A program made the translations under genes and the position numbers. Below the pieces are notes generated by a model. The model was given only the letters and a program-made list of their open reading frames with translations, was not told the origin of the DNA and searched no databases. From positions 1 to 64,000 of the forward strand of contig NZ_JAODBU010000012.1 of NCBI RefSeq assembly GCF_025336545.1: a DNA stretch of 64,000 nucleotides, read 5' to 3'. This document shows, in pieces, positions 25,155 to 33,347 of this stretch (the first letter of the stretch is position 1; the number at the start of each line of letters is the position of its first letter). The stretch comes from Eubacterium_U album. GTDB lineage: Bacteria; Bacillota; Clostridia; Lachnospirales; Lachnospiraceae.

Positions 25155-26579
25155 ATGGTAAATATAAATTTAAGAACTTATTATACGGCAATAGAACTTA
25201 TTAGAAATTTTGTAAATAATAAGACAATTGAAAAAGATTTTCTTAATGAGAGAATTATGAATATGCCGGATGAAGAAAATTCTCAGGAAAAAAATGAGAA
25301 TACTGGGGAAGAAGCTTCGATGGCTAATAAGGCATATAAAGAAAATTCTCAGGCAACGAATAATGCAGGGAAAAATAATTCGGAGGCTAACAATATAGGA
25401 AGATTTTATTATATTGCAAAGAAACATAATCTTGTTTCGCTCATGGCACAAGCTATGGAGAAGATGGGATTTGAGTCTGATAGTGATATTTGGAAATGTT
25501 GGTTAAAGGAGAAGAATCAGCTTATTTACAAAAGCGTTCTCATGGATGTAGAGCGTGAGGCAATTCAGGATTTTTTTGAGGAAAATAATATTTGGTACAT
25601 GCTTCTTAAAGGAATGGTTATAAGAAAGTATTATCCTGCTCCGGAACTTAGAGAAATGGCTGACAATGATATTTTATTTGATAATAAATATTCTAAAGAA
25701 GTCTATGATTTTATGACAGCAAGAGGATATAAATCTGACGACTATAACAAAGGATATCATGACGAGTATTTGAAACCGCCTGCTTATAATTTTGAAATGC
25801 ACAGGCAGTTGGTCAGCTCAAAGGAAAGACCTAAGTGGTATGAATATTATAAAGATGTTAAGTCAATTTTGATAAATGATGCAAATGGCAAAAATCAGTT
25901 TTATTTTTCTGATAATGATTTTTATGTTTATTTTATAGTGCACACATATAAGCATTTTCTTAATAGTGGCATGGGCTTAAGAACTGTTTTGGATGTTTAT
26001 TTGTATCTTAATAATTTACAGGATAAGCTTGATTTTGATTATATTGAGGAGCAGCTAAAGAAGCTTGATGCTTATGATTTTGAGCAGACATTTAGAAGTC
26101 TTGCCTTTAAAATGTTTGGGGAGAATGCTAAAGAAGGCAATGCGGCAGCAGATGAGTTGCAGGATTCATTTGATGCTAAAGAGCAGGATATGTTGCGAGA
26201 GTCATTTGACGCTAAAAAACAGGACAAGTTATGTGGCTCATTTGATGCTAAAGAGCAAGACAAGTGGTGGAATTCATTTGATGATAAAGAACATGATATG
26301 TTGTCATATATTTTTGACGCCGGAACATACGGAAATTTGGAAAATAGTGTGGCCCACAAGATGGGGTATACTAAGGGTGAGAAGAAGAAAGCATCCGATA
26401 AAGTAAAATACATATTCCGCAGACTTTTCCCTTCAATGGATACAATCGAGGAATTTTTCCCATTCTTTTACAAGCATAAATGGGCAATCCCATTCTTGTA
26501 CATTTATAGAATCGGCAAAATTCCATTTACACGAAGAAAGAAAGTCGCGGGTGAGCTTCGGGAAGTTTTTAAGAAGTAG
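25155..26579 (+). CDS. Nucleotidyltransferase-fold protein (NTP_transf_5 family)
   Basis: The 474-residue product carries the uncharacterised nucleotidyltransferase fold of PF14907: WYMLLKGMVIRKYYPAPELREMADNDILF holds the expected K and D-x-D pattern (about residues 148-176). A helical domain with HTYKHFLNSGMGLRTVLDVYLYL follows. Two low-complexity insertions are present: an Asn/Glu/Ala-rich segment at about 35-85 and four 12-residue repeats (SFDAKEQDMLRE type) at about 338-385. Relatives occur in surface-glycan and RiPP-like loci; substrate unknown. The start was taken as the first ATG, with only GAAAGAGA upstream. Confidence 0.8.
   Translation: MVNINLRTYYTAIELIRNFVNNKTIEKDFLNERIMNMPDEENSQEKNENTGEEASMANKAYKENSQATNNAGKNNSEANNIGRFYYIAKKHNLVSLMAQAMEKMGFESDSDIWKCWLKEKNQLIYKSVLMDVEREAIQDFFEENNIWYMLLKGMVIRKYYPAPELREMADNDILFDNKYSKEVYDFMTARGYKSDDYNKGYHDEYLKPPAYNFEMHRQLVSSKERPKWYEYYKDVKSILINDANGKNQFYFSDNDFYVYFIVHTYKHFLNSGMGLRTVLDVYLYLNNLQDKLDFDYIEEQLKKLDAYDFEQTFRSLAFKMFGENAKEGNAAADELQDSFDAKEQDMLRESFDAKKQDKLCGSFDAKEQDKWWNSFDDKEHDMLSYIFDAGTYGNLENSVAHKMGYTKGEKKKASDKVKYIFRRLFPSMDTIEEFFPFFYKHKWAIPFLYIYRIGKIPFTRRKKVAGELREVFKK
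26166..26309 (+). repeat. 36-bp tandem repeats inside the nucleotidyltransferase gene
   Basis: Four 36-bp units (each TCATTTGA(C/T)G(A/C)TAAA...) follow one another in frame, encoding SFDAKEQDMLRE, SFDAKKQDKLCG, SFDAKEQDKWWN and SFDDKEHDMLSY. Units are diverged at several bases, so the expansion is older than the one in the DUF5685 gene. Confidence 0.88.
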
Positions 26580-26584
26580 TAAAG

Positions 26585-27064
26585 GTAAATGAAGTTGAGA
26601 ATACATATGCAATTATCTGGGAGAATTGTTCTGTAATAATCAAAGATGGAAGAATTGAAAATAGTAATGTAATGTCAAGTGGGACTAAAGCTGGACTTGA
26701 AATATCTTATATAATAACATCACTTATATGTAATATGCATGATTTATATTATTGTGATGAGTTATTTTCATTTGTTAATAGTGACATTGAGAAGGCATGT
26801 TTATCGATTATAATAGATAAGCTTAAAGGGAGAAAACAGTTGTTTTTCACAACCCACAATTCTGATATTTTAGATATGCAGTTACCAAAACATGCCTATT
26901 CATTTTTGAAAAAGGATATGTCAGATGATGAAACAACAATAAAATGTATTAGTGCGTCTAAGTATTTAAAAAGGAATACAGATTCGCTGAAAAATGCTGT
27001 TGAAAATGATTTGTTTTGTACTGCTCCGGAATTAAATAGAATATATGAAATTGCTGATTTATAG
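26585..27064 (+). pseudogene. 3' fragment of an AAA/OLD-type ATPase gene
   Basis: The reading frame encodes only the C-terminal part of an ABC-type ATPase: a signature-like SSGTKAGLEIS, a Walker B-like LYYCDELFSF and an H-loop FFTTHNSDILDMQ. The Walker A half is missing, and the frame opens only a few codons after the upstream nucleotidyltransferase stop. Similar ATPases pair with a small Toprim-type protein in phage-defence operons; a stub of such a partner follows at 27080. Either the fragment starts at the ATG 26672 or it is not translated. Confidence 0.7.
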
Positions 27065-27079
27065 TTAGGGTGGTGCGGG

Positions 27080-27136
27080 ATGAGAAAAAATGGAATATAC
27101 CAATATTATGTAGAGGGTGAAGATGATAAAAAACCA
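27080..27136 (+). pseudogene. 5' stub of a Toprim-like partner gene
   Basis: MRKNGIYQYYVEGEDDKK begins 15 nt after the ATPase fragment. YVEGEDDK resembles the first motif of Toprim domains (conserved Glu), as in the nuclease partners of OLD-type ATPases. The open frame continues only by reading through the terminator hairpin at 27136-27169, so the gene is cut after about 19 codons. The family call is inference from a short motif and from context. Confidence 0.45.
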
Positions 27137-27169
27137 AAGCAGGGCTGGCACTTGTGCCAGCCCTGCTTT
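27136..27169. terminator. Strong bidirectional hairpin downstream of rfbC
   Basis: AAAGCAGGGCTGGCAC (27136-27151) and GTGCCAGCCCTGCTTT (27154-27169) are perfectly complementary over 16 bp. On the minus strand it lies 31 nt after the rfbC stop and serves as its terminator; A- and T-rich ends also suit the plus strand. Confidence 0.85.
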
Positions 27170-27199
27170 AATCATACACCTTGAAGAGTGCATATCTAA

Positions 27200-27808
27200 T
27201 TAAAACTTAAAAGTATCCTTTAAGCCTACCCATAACTGATCTTTATCGCTAAGGTTGAGTGCTGTTCCGTCTTCTAACTTATAGCCTTCGCCGCTTGCAG
27301 TTCCTTTGTATTCGCCAACAAGCTGTGGCCATTTAATTCCAATTTCAGGATCATTCCAAGCAAGTCCGCCTTCATCACCAGGATGATAGAAGTCTGTACA
27401 TTTGTAGCAGAATTCAGCAAGGTCTGAAAGTACTAAGAAACCATGAGCAAATCCTTCTGGAATGTAGAACTGTTTCTTGTTTTCCTCAGTAAGTTCAACA
27501 CCAAACCATTTTCCGTATGTTTCTGAATCGCTTCTTAAGTCAACAGCTACATCAAATACGCTGCCCTTTACAACTCTAACTAATTTGCCCTGTGGAAATT
27601 CTTTTTGGAAATGAAGACCACGGAGAACACCCTTAGTAGAACTTGACTGATTATCCTGTACAAATACCATATCAAGTCCGGCTTCCTGCATATCTTTCTG
27701 GTTGTATGTTTCCATAAAATATCCTCTTGCATCACCGTGTACTGTTGGTTCGATAACGCATAATCCTTTGATTCCACCTGCATTTTTTTCAACTTTAATC
27801 TGTCCCAT
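27200..27808 (-). CDS. rfbC: dTDP-4-dehydrorhamnose 3,5-epimerase
   Basis: The 202-residue product is the cupin-fold RmlC: GVLRGLHFQ with the catalytic histidine, KLVRVVKGSVFDVAVDLR, PEGFAHGFLVLSD and the C-terminal LAWNDPEIGI(K)W. It converts dTDP-4-dehydro-6-deoxyglucose to dTDP-4-dehydro-L-rhamnose. Length is slightly above the usual 180-190. AAGGAG precedes the start. It lies 36 nt after rfbD and is last in the rhamnose cluster. Confidence 0.96.
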   Translation of the reverse strand: MGQIKVEKNAGGIKGLCVIEPTVHGDARGYFMETYNQKDMQEAGLDMVFVQDNQSSSTKGVLRGLHFQKEFPQGKLVRVVKGSVFDVAVDLRSDSETYGKWFGVELTEENKKQFYIPEGFAHGFLVLSDLAEFCYKCTDFYHPGDEGGLAWNDPEIGIKWPQLVGEYKGTASGEGYKLEDGTALNLSDKDQLWVGLKDTFKF

Positions 27809-27844
27809 TTTTATTTACTCCTTATTTATAAAATATTTTGATTT

Positions 27845-28741
27845 TTACAAACTTTCAATATCAAGTTCTTTTAAATATCTGCTAACAGCATCCTGCCATG
27901 TTGGAAGTGGAGTGAATCCATTTTCAACTAATTTGCTCTTGTCGAGACGGCTGTTAAATGGACGTTTTGCTTTTGAAACGCCGTATTCAGCAGTTGTGAC
28001 AGGTGTAACAGTAATGTTTTTTTCACTGTATCTGTCATAACCCATTTCAGTAGCCTGCTTAAAAATTTCTTTTGTGAAATCCCACCAACTGATGTAACCA
28101 CCTTCGTTTGTTGCGTGATAGTATCCATATTTGTCAGTTACAATCATAGATACTAATAATTTAGCAAGGTCAAAAGTGTAAGTTGGAGTTCCAATCTGGT
28201 CTGAAACAACCTTTAACTGGTCATGATTCTTGCCAACTTTAAGCATTGTCTTGATAAAGTTATTTCCGTTTTTACCAAATACCCATGCGATTCTTACGAT
28301 AAAATATTTGTCTAATGTATTTGCAACAGCTAATTCACCATCGAGTTTTGTCTGACCGTAAACGTTTTGAGGTGCATAATCTTTGCAATCAGGCTGCCAA
28401 GGTTCTGTTCCTTCTCCGTTAAACACATAATCAGTTGAAATGTACATCATTTTTATATCAAGTTCCTTACAAACGTTAGCAATATTCTGTGTTCCGTTTA
28501 CGTTTACAAGTTTAACTTTTTCCTGCTTATCTTCATCTTCAGCAGCGTCAACGGCTGTCCATGCAGCACAGTGAATTACTGCGTCAGGATTAACTTCTTT
28601 GATGACTTTATCTACAGAAGCCTTGTCTGTGATATCCATTTCTTCGATATCAACACCAACTGCTTCAATATTTTTCTCTTTTAATTCATTTACTACGTCA
28701 AATCCTAATTGACCTTTAACTCCTGTTACGAGAACTTTCAT
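27845..28741 (-). CDS. rfbD: dTDP-4-dehydrorhamnose reductase
   Basis: This 298-residue short-chain dehydrogenase has the NADPH-binding VTGVKGQLGFDV at the N-terminus, YISTDYVFNGEG, and the YGQTKLDGE (YxxxK) catalytic motif. RmlD performs the final reduction to dTDP-L-rhamnose. AAGGAG stands before the ATG. A 199-nt gap holding a terminator and a large imperfect hairpin separates it from rfbB, so it may have its own control. Confidence 0.96.
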   Translation of the reverse strand: MKVLVTGVKGQLGFDVVNELKEKNIEAVGVDIEEMDITDKASVDKVIKEVNPDAVIHCAAWTAVDAAEDEDKQEKVKLVNVNGTQNIANVCKELDIKMMYISTDYVFNGEGTEPWQPDCKDYAPQNVYGQTKLDGELAVANTLDKYFIVRIAWVFGKNGNNFIKTMLKVGKNHDQLKVVSDQIGTPTYTFDLAKLLVSMIVTDKYGYYHATNEGGYISWWDFTKEIFKQATEMGYDRYSEKNITVTPVTTAEYGVSKAKRPFNSRLDKSKLVENGFTPLPTWQDAVSRYLKELDIESL

Positions 28742-28778
28742 ATTTACTCCTTTTTGATATTGTAATTATGCCAGTGGT

Positions 28779-28829
28779 AAAAGGTTTAAGACCACATAAG
28801 CTTGCTTATAAGTGGGTAAAAGACCTTTT
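28779..28829 (-). other. Imperfect hairpin leader between rfbB and rfbD
   Basis: AAAAGGTTTAAGACCAC and GTGGGTAAAAGACCTTTT flank a perfect inner ATAAGC/GCTTAT hairpin, and the outer ATGCC/GGCAT bases (about 28767-28840) can extend the stem. On the minus strand it lies about 40-100 nt before rfbD and ends in a short T-run. It may act as an attenuator or a processing site. Confidence 0.5.
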
Positions 28830-28890
28830 GCCCCGGGCATCTTGTGATTTTAAAATTACATATATTTTAGTGTATACCATTGAATTATGA

Positions 28891-28924
28891 AAAATCCTGT
28901 TTCCAGGGAAGAAAACAGGATTTT
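28891..28924 (-). terminator. Terminator after rfbB
   Basis: AAAATCCTGTTT pairs with AAACAGGATTTT around a 10-nt loop. On the minus strand a T-rich run follows. It lies 17 nt after the rfbB stop and would divide the rfb genes into two transcripts, wholly or in part. Confidence 0.8.
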
Positions 28925-28940
28925 CATTTAGGCAGACATA

Positions 28941-29960
28941 TTATCTGTTGCCATACATTTTTTCATAATAATTCTGATATTCTCCGGAAATGATAGTTTC
29001 CCACCATTCTTTGTTGTCAAGATACCACTGAATTGTCTTCTTGATACCATCAGCAAATTTTGTTTCAGGTAACCATCCAAGTTCGTTGTGAATCTTTGTT
29101 GGGTCGATAGCGTAACGCATATCGTGTCCCTTTCTATCAGCTACATATGTGATAAGGCTTTCTGGTTTGCCTAATTCTTTACAAATAATCTTAACGATAT
29201 CGATGTTTGTCATTTCATTGTGACCACCAACATTGTAAACTTCACCAACTCTACCTTTGTGGATAATTAAGTCGATTGCACGGCAGTGATCTTCTACATA
29301 TAACCAGTCACGAACGTTTTCGCCCTTGCCATATACTGGAAGTGGTTTGTCATTTAATGCATTAGCAATCATAAGTGGAATCAATTTCTCTGGGAAATGA
29401 TATGGTCCGTAGTTATTTGAACATCTGCTGATTGTTACAGGAAGTCCATATGTTCTGTGATATGCTAATACTAATAAGTCAGCAGCAGCTTTTGATGAAC
29501 TGTATGGGCTACTTGTGTGAATTGGTGTTTCTTCAGTGAAGAATAAGTCAGGTCTGTCAAGTGGTAAATCACCATAAACTTCATCAGTTGATACCTGATG
29601 ATAACGCTTGATGCCGTATTTTCTACAAGCATCCATAAGAACTGCAGTTCCTAAAATATTTGTGTTTAAGAATACTTCAGGGTTTTCGATTGAACGGTCA
29701 ACATGGCTTTCTGCAGCAAAGTTAACAACGATGTCCGGATGTTCTTCTTCAAATAATTTATATACAGCTTCTCTATCTGTGATGTCTTCTTTTACAAAAC
29801 GGAAATTTGGATTGTCCATAACTGGAGCAAGTGTTGAAAGATTTCCTGCGTATGTGAGGCAGTCAAGACAAATAATACGGTAGTCCGGATATGTGTTTAA
29901 CATATGGAATACAAAGTTACTTCCGATAAATCCGGCACCGCCGGTTACGATAATGTTCAT
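28941..29960 (-). CDS. rfbB: dTDP-glucose 4,6-dehydratase
   Basis: The 339-residue product is RmlB, an extended short-chain dehydrogenase: VTGGAGFIGSNFV (NAD binding), FAAESHVDRSI, VSTDEVYGDL with the catalytic Asp-Glu pair, and YSSSKAAADL (YxxxK). It converts dTDP-glucose to the 4-keto-6-deoxy sugar. AAGGAG precedes the start. It lies 110 nt downstream of rfbA. Confidence 0.97.
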   Translation of the reverse strand: MNIIVTGGAGFIGSNFVFHMLNTYPDYRIICLDCLTYAGNLSTLAPVMDNPNFRFVKEDITDREAVYKLFEEEHPDIVVNFAAESHVDRSIENPEVFLNTNILGTAVLMDACRKYGIKRYHQVSTDEVYGDLPLDRPDLFFTEETPIHTSSPYSSSKAAADLLVLAYHRTYGLPVTISRCSNNYGPYHFPEKLIPLMIANALNDKPLPVYGKGENVRDWLYVEDHCRAIDLIIHKGRVGEVYNVGGHNEMTNIDIVKIICKELGKPESLITYVADRKGHDMRYAIDPTKIHNELGWLPETKFADGIKKTIQWYLDNKEWWETIISGEYQNYYEKMYGNR

Positions 29961-30070
29961 AATAATTCTCCTTAATTGTGTAAATTTTCTTTTTCTAATA
30001 ACATGAATGTTATTGCTTAGGGAAATACCCTGTTTATCAAACTAAGTTTTCAAAGAAAACAAAGTTTTAA

Positions 30071-30967
30071 TTAGTGAAGTACGTCCATGTATTTTTCATC
30101 AAGTACATCTTTTAAATACTGGCCATACTGATTTTTCTTTAATATTTCATAAACTTTAAGAACGTCTTCTCTTGAAATCCATCCGTTAAGGTAAGCGATT
30201 TCTTCAAGACATGCAATTTTTCTATGCTGATGTGTTTCAACAGTCTTAACAAAGTTAGTTGCTTCAACAAGACTTTCATGTGTTCCTGTATCTAACCAAG
30301 TGAATCCTTGTCCTAAAAGTTCAACATTTAATTCGTTGTTTTCTAAGTAGATTCTGTTCAAATCAGTGATTTCTAATTCACCTCTAGCACTTGGCTTAAG
30401 GTTTTTAGCATATTCAACAACCTTATTATCATAGAAATAAAGACCTGTAACGCAGTAGTTACTCTTTGGCTGTGCAGGCTTTTCTTCTATAGAAATAGCC
30501 TTACCTTCTTTGTCAAATTCTACGATACCAAATCTTTCAGGATCGTCAACATAGTAACCAAATACTGTTGCACCTTTTCCACTTTCTGCATTTTCAACAG
30601 CAGCTTTTAAACGCTTCTTAAGTCCGTGACCTGCAAAAATGTTATCACCAAGAACCATGGCAACACAATCATCACCAATAAATTCTTCACCGATTACAAA
30701 TGCCTGAGCAAGTCCGTCCGGGCTAGGCTGAACCTTATAAGAAAGGTTAACACCAAACTGATGTCCGTCGCCAAGTAATTCCTGGAAACGAGGAGTATCC
30801 TGTGGTGTAGAAATGATTAAAATATCACGAATGCCTGCATTCATTAAAACTGACATTGGATAATAAATCATAGGTTTGTCATAAATAGGAAGTAACTGTT
30901 TAGAAGTTACCATTGTGAGAGGGTAAAGACGTGTGCCTGAACCACCTGCTAAAATAATACCTTTCAT
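30071..30967 (-). CDS. rfbA: Glucose-1-phosphate thymidylyltransferase
   Basis: The 298-residue product is RmlA: MKGIILAGGSGTRLYPLT (nucleotide site), SKQLLPIYDKPMIYYP, VMVLGDNIFAGHG-like metal region, and FGIVEFD with IEEKP. It forms dTDP-glucose from dTTP and glucose-1-phosphate and is the usual feedback point of the pathway. The start at 30967 is chosen over an upstream ATG because of the AAAGGAG site and because the family begins MKGIILAGG. It is first in the rhamnose cluster. Confidence 0.97.
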   Translation of the reverse strand: MKGIILAGGSGTRLYPLTMVTSKQLLPIYDKPMIYYPMSVLMNAGIRDILIISTPQDTPRFQELLGDGHQFGVNLSYKVQPSPDGLAQAFVIGEEFIGDDCVAMVLGDNIFAGHGLKKRLKAAVENAESGKGATVFGYYVDDPERFGIVEFDKEGKAISIEEKPAQPKSNYCVTGLYFYDNKVVEYAKNLKPSARGELEITDLNRIYLENNELNVELLGQGFTWLDTGTHESLVEATNFVKTVETHQHRKIACLEEIAYLNGWISREDVLKVYEILKKNQYGQYLKDVLDEKYMDVLH

Positions 30968-31045
30968 AGTATATCTCCTTTGTTTAATCAAATTTTGCTT
31001 AAGTAGAATTTGATGATGATAAAATTATCGTAGCAATATCCGGTT

Positions 31046-31113
31046 GCACGATTTTTGCAACAATATTAGTTGATAAAATTTATCAATTCAACAATATTAG
31101 TTCGCACGATTTT
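31046..31113 (-). promoter_or_regulatory. rfbA promoter with palindrome and nested direct repeats
   Basis: On the minus strand a -35 box TTGAAT (31086-31091), a 17-bp spacer and a -10 box TAATAT (31063-31068) face rfbA. The spacer carries nearly all of a perfect palindrome, TTGATAAAATTTATCAA (31070-31086). Around it two direct repeats are nested: CAACAATATTAGTT at 31058-31071 and 31089-31102, and GCACGATTTT at 31046-31055 and 31104-31113. The arrangement suggests a regulator binding between the promoter boxes. The leader would be about 90 nt. Confidence 0.6.
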
Positions 31114-31177
31114 AAATATCATAAAACATTCTACTTTGAAAGCAATAAAACTGTCTGACTCAAATGTTAAGTATATA

Positions 31178-31202
31178 ATAAAAGGTGACGTAACGTCACC
31201 TT
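31178..31202 (-). terminator. Palindromic hairpin, probable terminator of the MerR-methyltransferase gene
   Basis: AAGGTGACGTAACGTCACCTT (31182-31202, a 21-bp dyad) is followed on the minus strand by TTTATTATAT. It lies 310 nt after the regulator's stop and just upstream of the rfbA promoter. T-runs also follow on the plus strand. Confidence 0.55.
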
Positions 31203-31417
31203 CAAGTATTTTTTTCAATTTTTTTGAAATTTAATAAAAAATTCATATTTAATTGCACTATTTTATGCAAATTTGATACATATGGTGCGATATTTTAGAT
31301 TCTTGAAGCTATTATTTGCTAAGATTGTTCACTTATACCATAAGTAACAGTTATCTTTTACATTTTATTGAGTCTTATATCAGATTTCATAATTAAGGAA
31401 AAGAAATTTTATGCTTA

Positions 31418-31478
31418 GGGGTACAAAGTTGTACCCTTGTAAAACCTTAAGTTAACTTTAGGGTACAGAGTTGTACAC
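31418..31478. promoter_or_regulatory. Cluster of three dyads downstream of the MerR-methyltransferase gene
   Basis: GGGTACAAAGTTGTACCC (31418-31435) and GGGTACAGAGTTGTACAC (31461-31478) are near-identical dyads, 43 bp apart. Between them lies a third, ACCTTAAGTTAACTTTAGGGT with its ends taken as near-complements (31444-31464). Spacing of about four helical turns suggests paired binding sites, though they could also form RNA hairpins at the end of the regulator transcript. Confidence 0.5.
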
Positions 31479-31511
31479 TAACTTATTTTTGTTTTTGCTA
31501 AATGCCATCAT

Positions 31512-32693
31512 TTATTTCACGCAAACAAATATTCCGGCTTCTTTAGTGATATGGAAAGGTGTTTTTGTTCTCTGCTCGACAAAATCTTTGAATTCCTGAT
31601 ATTTGCTGAGAATATATTCATTCTGGTTTCCGTGACAGGACAAAATATATTCCATCAATGGCTCAGCCTGGTCAACCTCAAGGTAATCTTCATAAGGCTT
31701 CATTTGAATAGAGTTAAAATGAAGTTTAAGAAAATCTTCACCATTATCAAGACCAAATTTTTCATAAAGTTTATTTGATGACAAATTTATACGGTTGTCA
31801 AAAGATTTGACAAGTTTGTCAATCTCACACATATGCTTATTTCCGTAAGTGCTACATATGAAACGACCGCCTTTCTTTAGAACTCTGTTGACTTCAGAGA
31901 GAGCAGTATCAATATTTTCACAGTAGAAAAGCACATGATTAGCAATTACAAGGTCAAATTCTTCATCTTTATATGGAATATTTTCGCAGTCAAATGTTCC
32001 AAAAGAAAATCGTGTGTCAGCAAGTCCGATGGCACGTCTGGTATCACGAATCATTCCCTGAGAAATATCAGAAAGATAAATGTTAATGTCAGCAGGCACT
32101 TTGTCCATGTTTTGGGTCCAAAGGGCTCCGCTTCCGCAACCAATTTCCAAAACCTTTATGCCCGGTTGAATATCGTAATTGTCATAAAGCCAGTTAAACC
32201 AATGCTGCTCATTATGAGAGTATAGATTATGCAAATTAATTCTGGCAGAAATATTAGAAGCATTCTGATACTGTGTTTTTATGGAATTTTCTGCATTTGT
32301 CAAATGAATAAGCTCTAACATCTGGCTCCAGTCAACATGATGTTCCTTTGTTAAGGCGGCTGTTGTGTCTTTAATCGCCTTTTCAACCATTTGCATTTGC
32401 TCAATTCTATCCTGAACAAGTTTAAGCTGCATATTCAATGAATTGAGAAGCATTTGCGAATTACTGTCGTCGATTGTGATTTCTCTAATGTCATCCAAAG
32501 AAAAACCAAGGTATTTGAGCAAAAGGATTTGCTGTAATCTAACCAAATCCTCATGAGAATAAAATCTTGCTCCGTAATCAGTTATATAAGTTGGTTTTAA
32601 AATATTCTGTTTATCGTAATAACGTATTGTTCTCACGGAAACATGTGCCATTTTGGCAAATTCCCCTGATGAATATAAATCATCTTTCTGCAT
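31512..32693 (-). CDS. MerR-family regulator fused to a SAM-dependent methyltransferase
   Basis: Residues 1-75 form a MerR winged helix (SSGEFAKMAHVSVRTIRYYDKQNIL, ending with the LKYLGFSLDDIREI arm), followed by a coiled coil at about 80-115. Residues about 160-300 form a class I methyltransferase with the SAM-binding VLEIGCGSGALW motif, LSDISQGMI, and FDLVIANHVLFYC. At 393 residues it has both parts in full. MerR proteins usually sense through the C-terminal domain, so SAM or a methylation target may be the signal; this is inference. GAGAGGA precedes the start. It sits between the rhamnose genes and the kinase gene. Confidence 0.88.
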   Translation of the reverse strand: MQKDDLYSSGEFAKMAHVSVRTIRYYDKQNILKPTYITDYGARFYSHEDLVRLQQILLLKYLGFSLDDIREITIDDSNSQMLLNSLNMQLKLVQDRIEQMQMVEKAIKDTTAALTKEHHVDWSQMLELIHLTNAENSIKTQYQNASNISARINLHNLYSHNEQHWFNWLYDNYDIQPGIKVLEIGCGSGALWTQNMDKVPADINIYLSDISQGMIRDTRRAIGLADTRFSFGTFDCENIPYKDEEFDLVIANHVLFYCENIDTALSEVNRVLKKGGRFICSTYGNKHMCEIDKLVKSFDNRINLSSNKLYEKFGLDNGEDFLKLHFNSIQMKPYEDYLEVDQAEPLMEYILSCHGNQNEYILSKYQEFKDFVEQRTKTPFHITKEAGIFVCVK

Positions 32694-33347
32694 AACAAAA
32701 TCCTCTCGTTACCATATGTGTTATCAAAAATTTAATCTTGTGTAATCGTAACACAATTAGTAAAAAAACGCCATATTACACAGCAGTACAAAACAAAATC
32801 CACATCAAAATATAATTGGTATAACGACATATTGCATAGCATTATAAAGCAAAATTCACATCAAAATTTAATTAGTAAAAAAGGCCATATTGTACAATGG
32901 TGCAACGTAAAAATTGTGCTTATTAATATTTGATATAATACCTTTAAAATAGTATAATTAAAGTATTATTTAACGTGTTAATTTTCTAAGTCTGTATTGA
33001 GAGTACAGATAGGAAAAATAAAATTTAAGGAAAGGATAAAATTATAAAAACGACCAAATGAATTATTTAGGTCAGATTACAAAATGAGATAAAATTATAG
33101 AAAAAATTTAGAAACGGATTAAAAAAATAAAAAGGATTAAAAAGAAAACTAAAGTAATATTAAATTTGAATTTAAGAACAAAATGAAAAACTAAAATATA
33201 AATTTATAGGAAAGACAAATAAAATAATTTTATGATTTGCAGTATGGCATAAAGTAACAAATTTATGACTGATAGTATGAAAATAACAAATACGGCAATT
33301 ATGCAGGGAAAAATTACGGAAAATTTGTTGAAAAGAGGGATGTAGAG
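32694..33347. promoter_or_regulatory. Divergent regulatory region with strong plus-strand promoter
   Basis: No gene is seen in 654 bp. TTGATA (32930-32935), a 17-bp spacer and TATAAT (32953-32958) form a near-consensus promoter for the plus strand. The kinase gene starts at 33348, so the leader would be about 380 nt, long and very AT-rich with no clear fold. The tandem repeats lie just upstream of the promoter. Confidence 0.65.
32755..32930. repeat. Imperfect 56-59 bp tandem repeats in a divergent intergenic region
   Basis: Units starting AATTAG/AATTGG at 32755, 32814 and 32870 share the order AATT(A/G)GTA...CCATATT(or ACATATT)...(C/A)A-GCA...AAATTCACATCAAAAT. The third is partial. They lie between the MerR-methyltransferase start (minus) and the promoter of the kinase gene (plus). 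Confidence 0.65.

Noticed and set aside
27080..27184. A complete 34-codon gene after the ATPase fragment
   Set aside because: Its second half is only the translation of the perfect 16-bp terminator hairpin; just the first 19 codons look protein-like.
29997..30014. AATAACAT/ATGTTATT hairpin between rfbA and rfbB as a terminator
   Set aside because: On the transcribed (minus) strand it is followed by an A-rich run, not T; it is an AT-only stem of 8 bp and probably chance.
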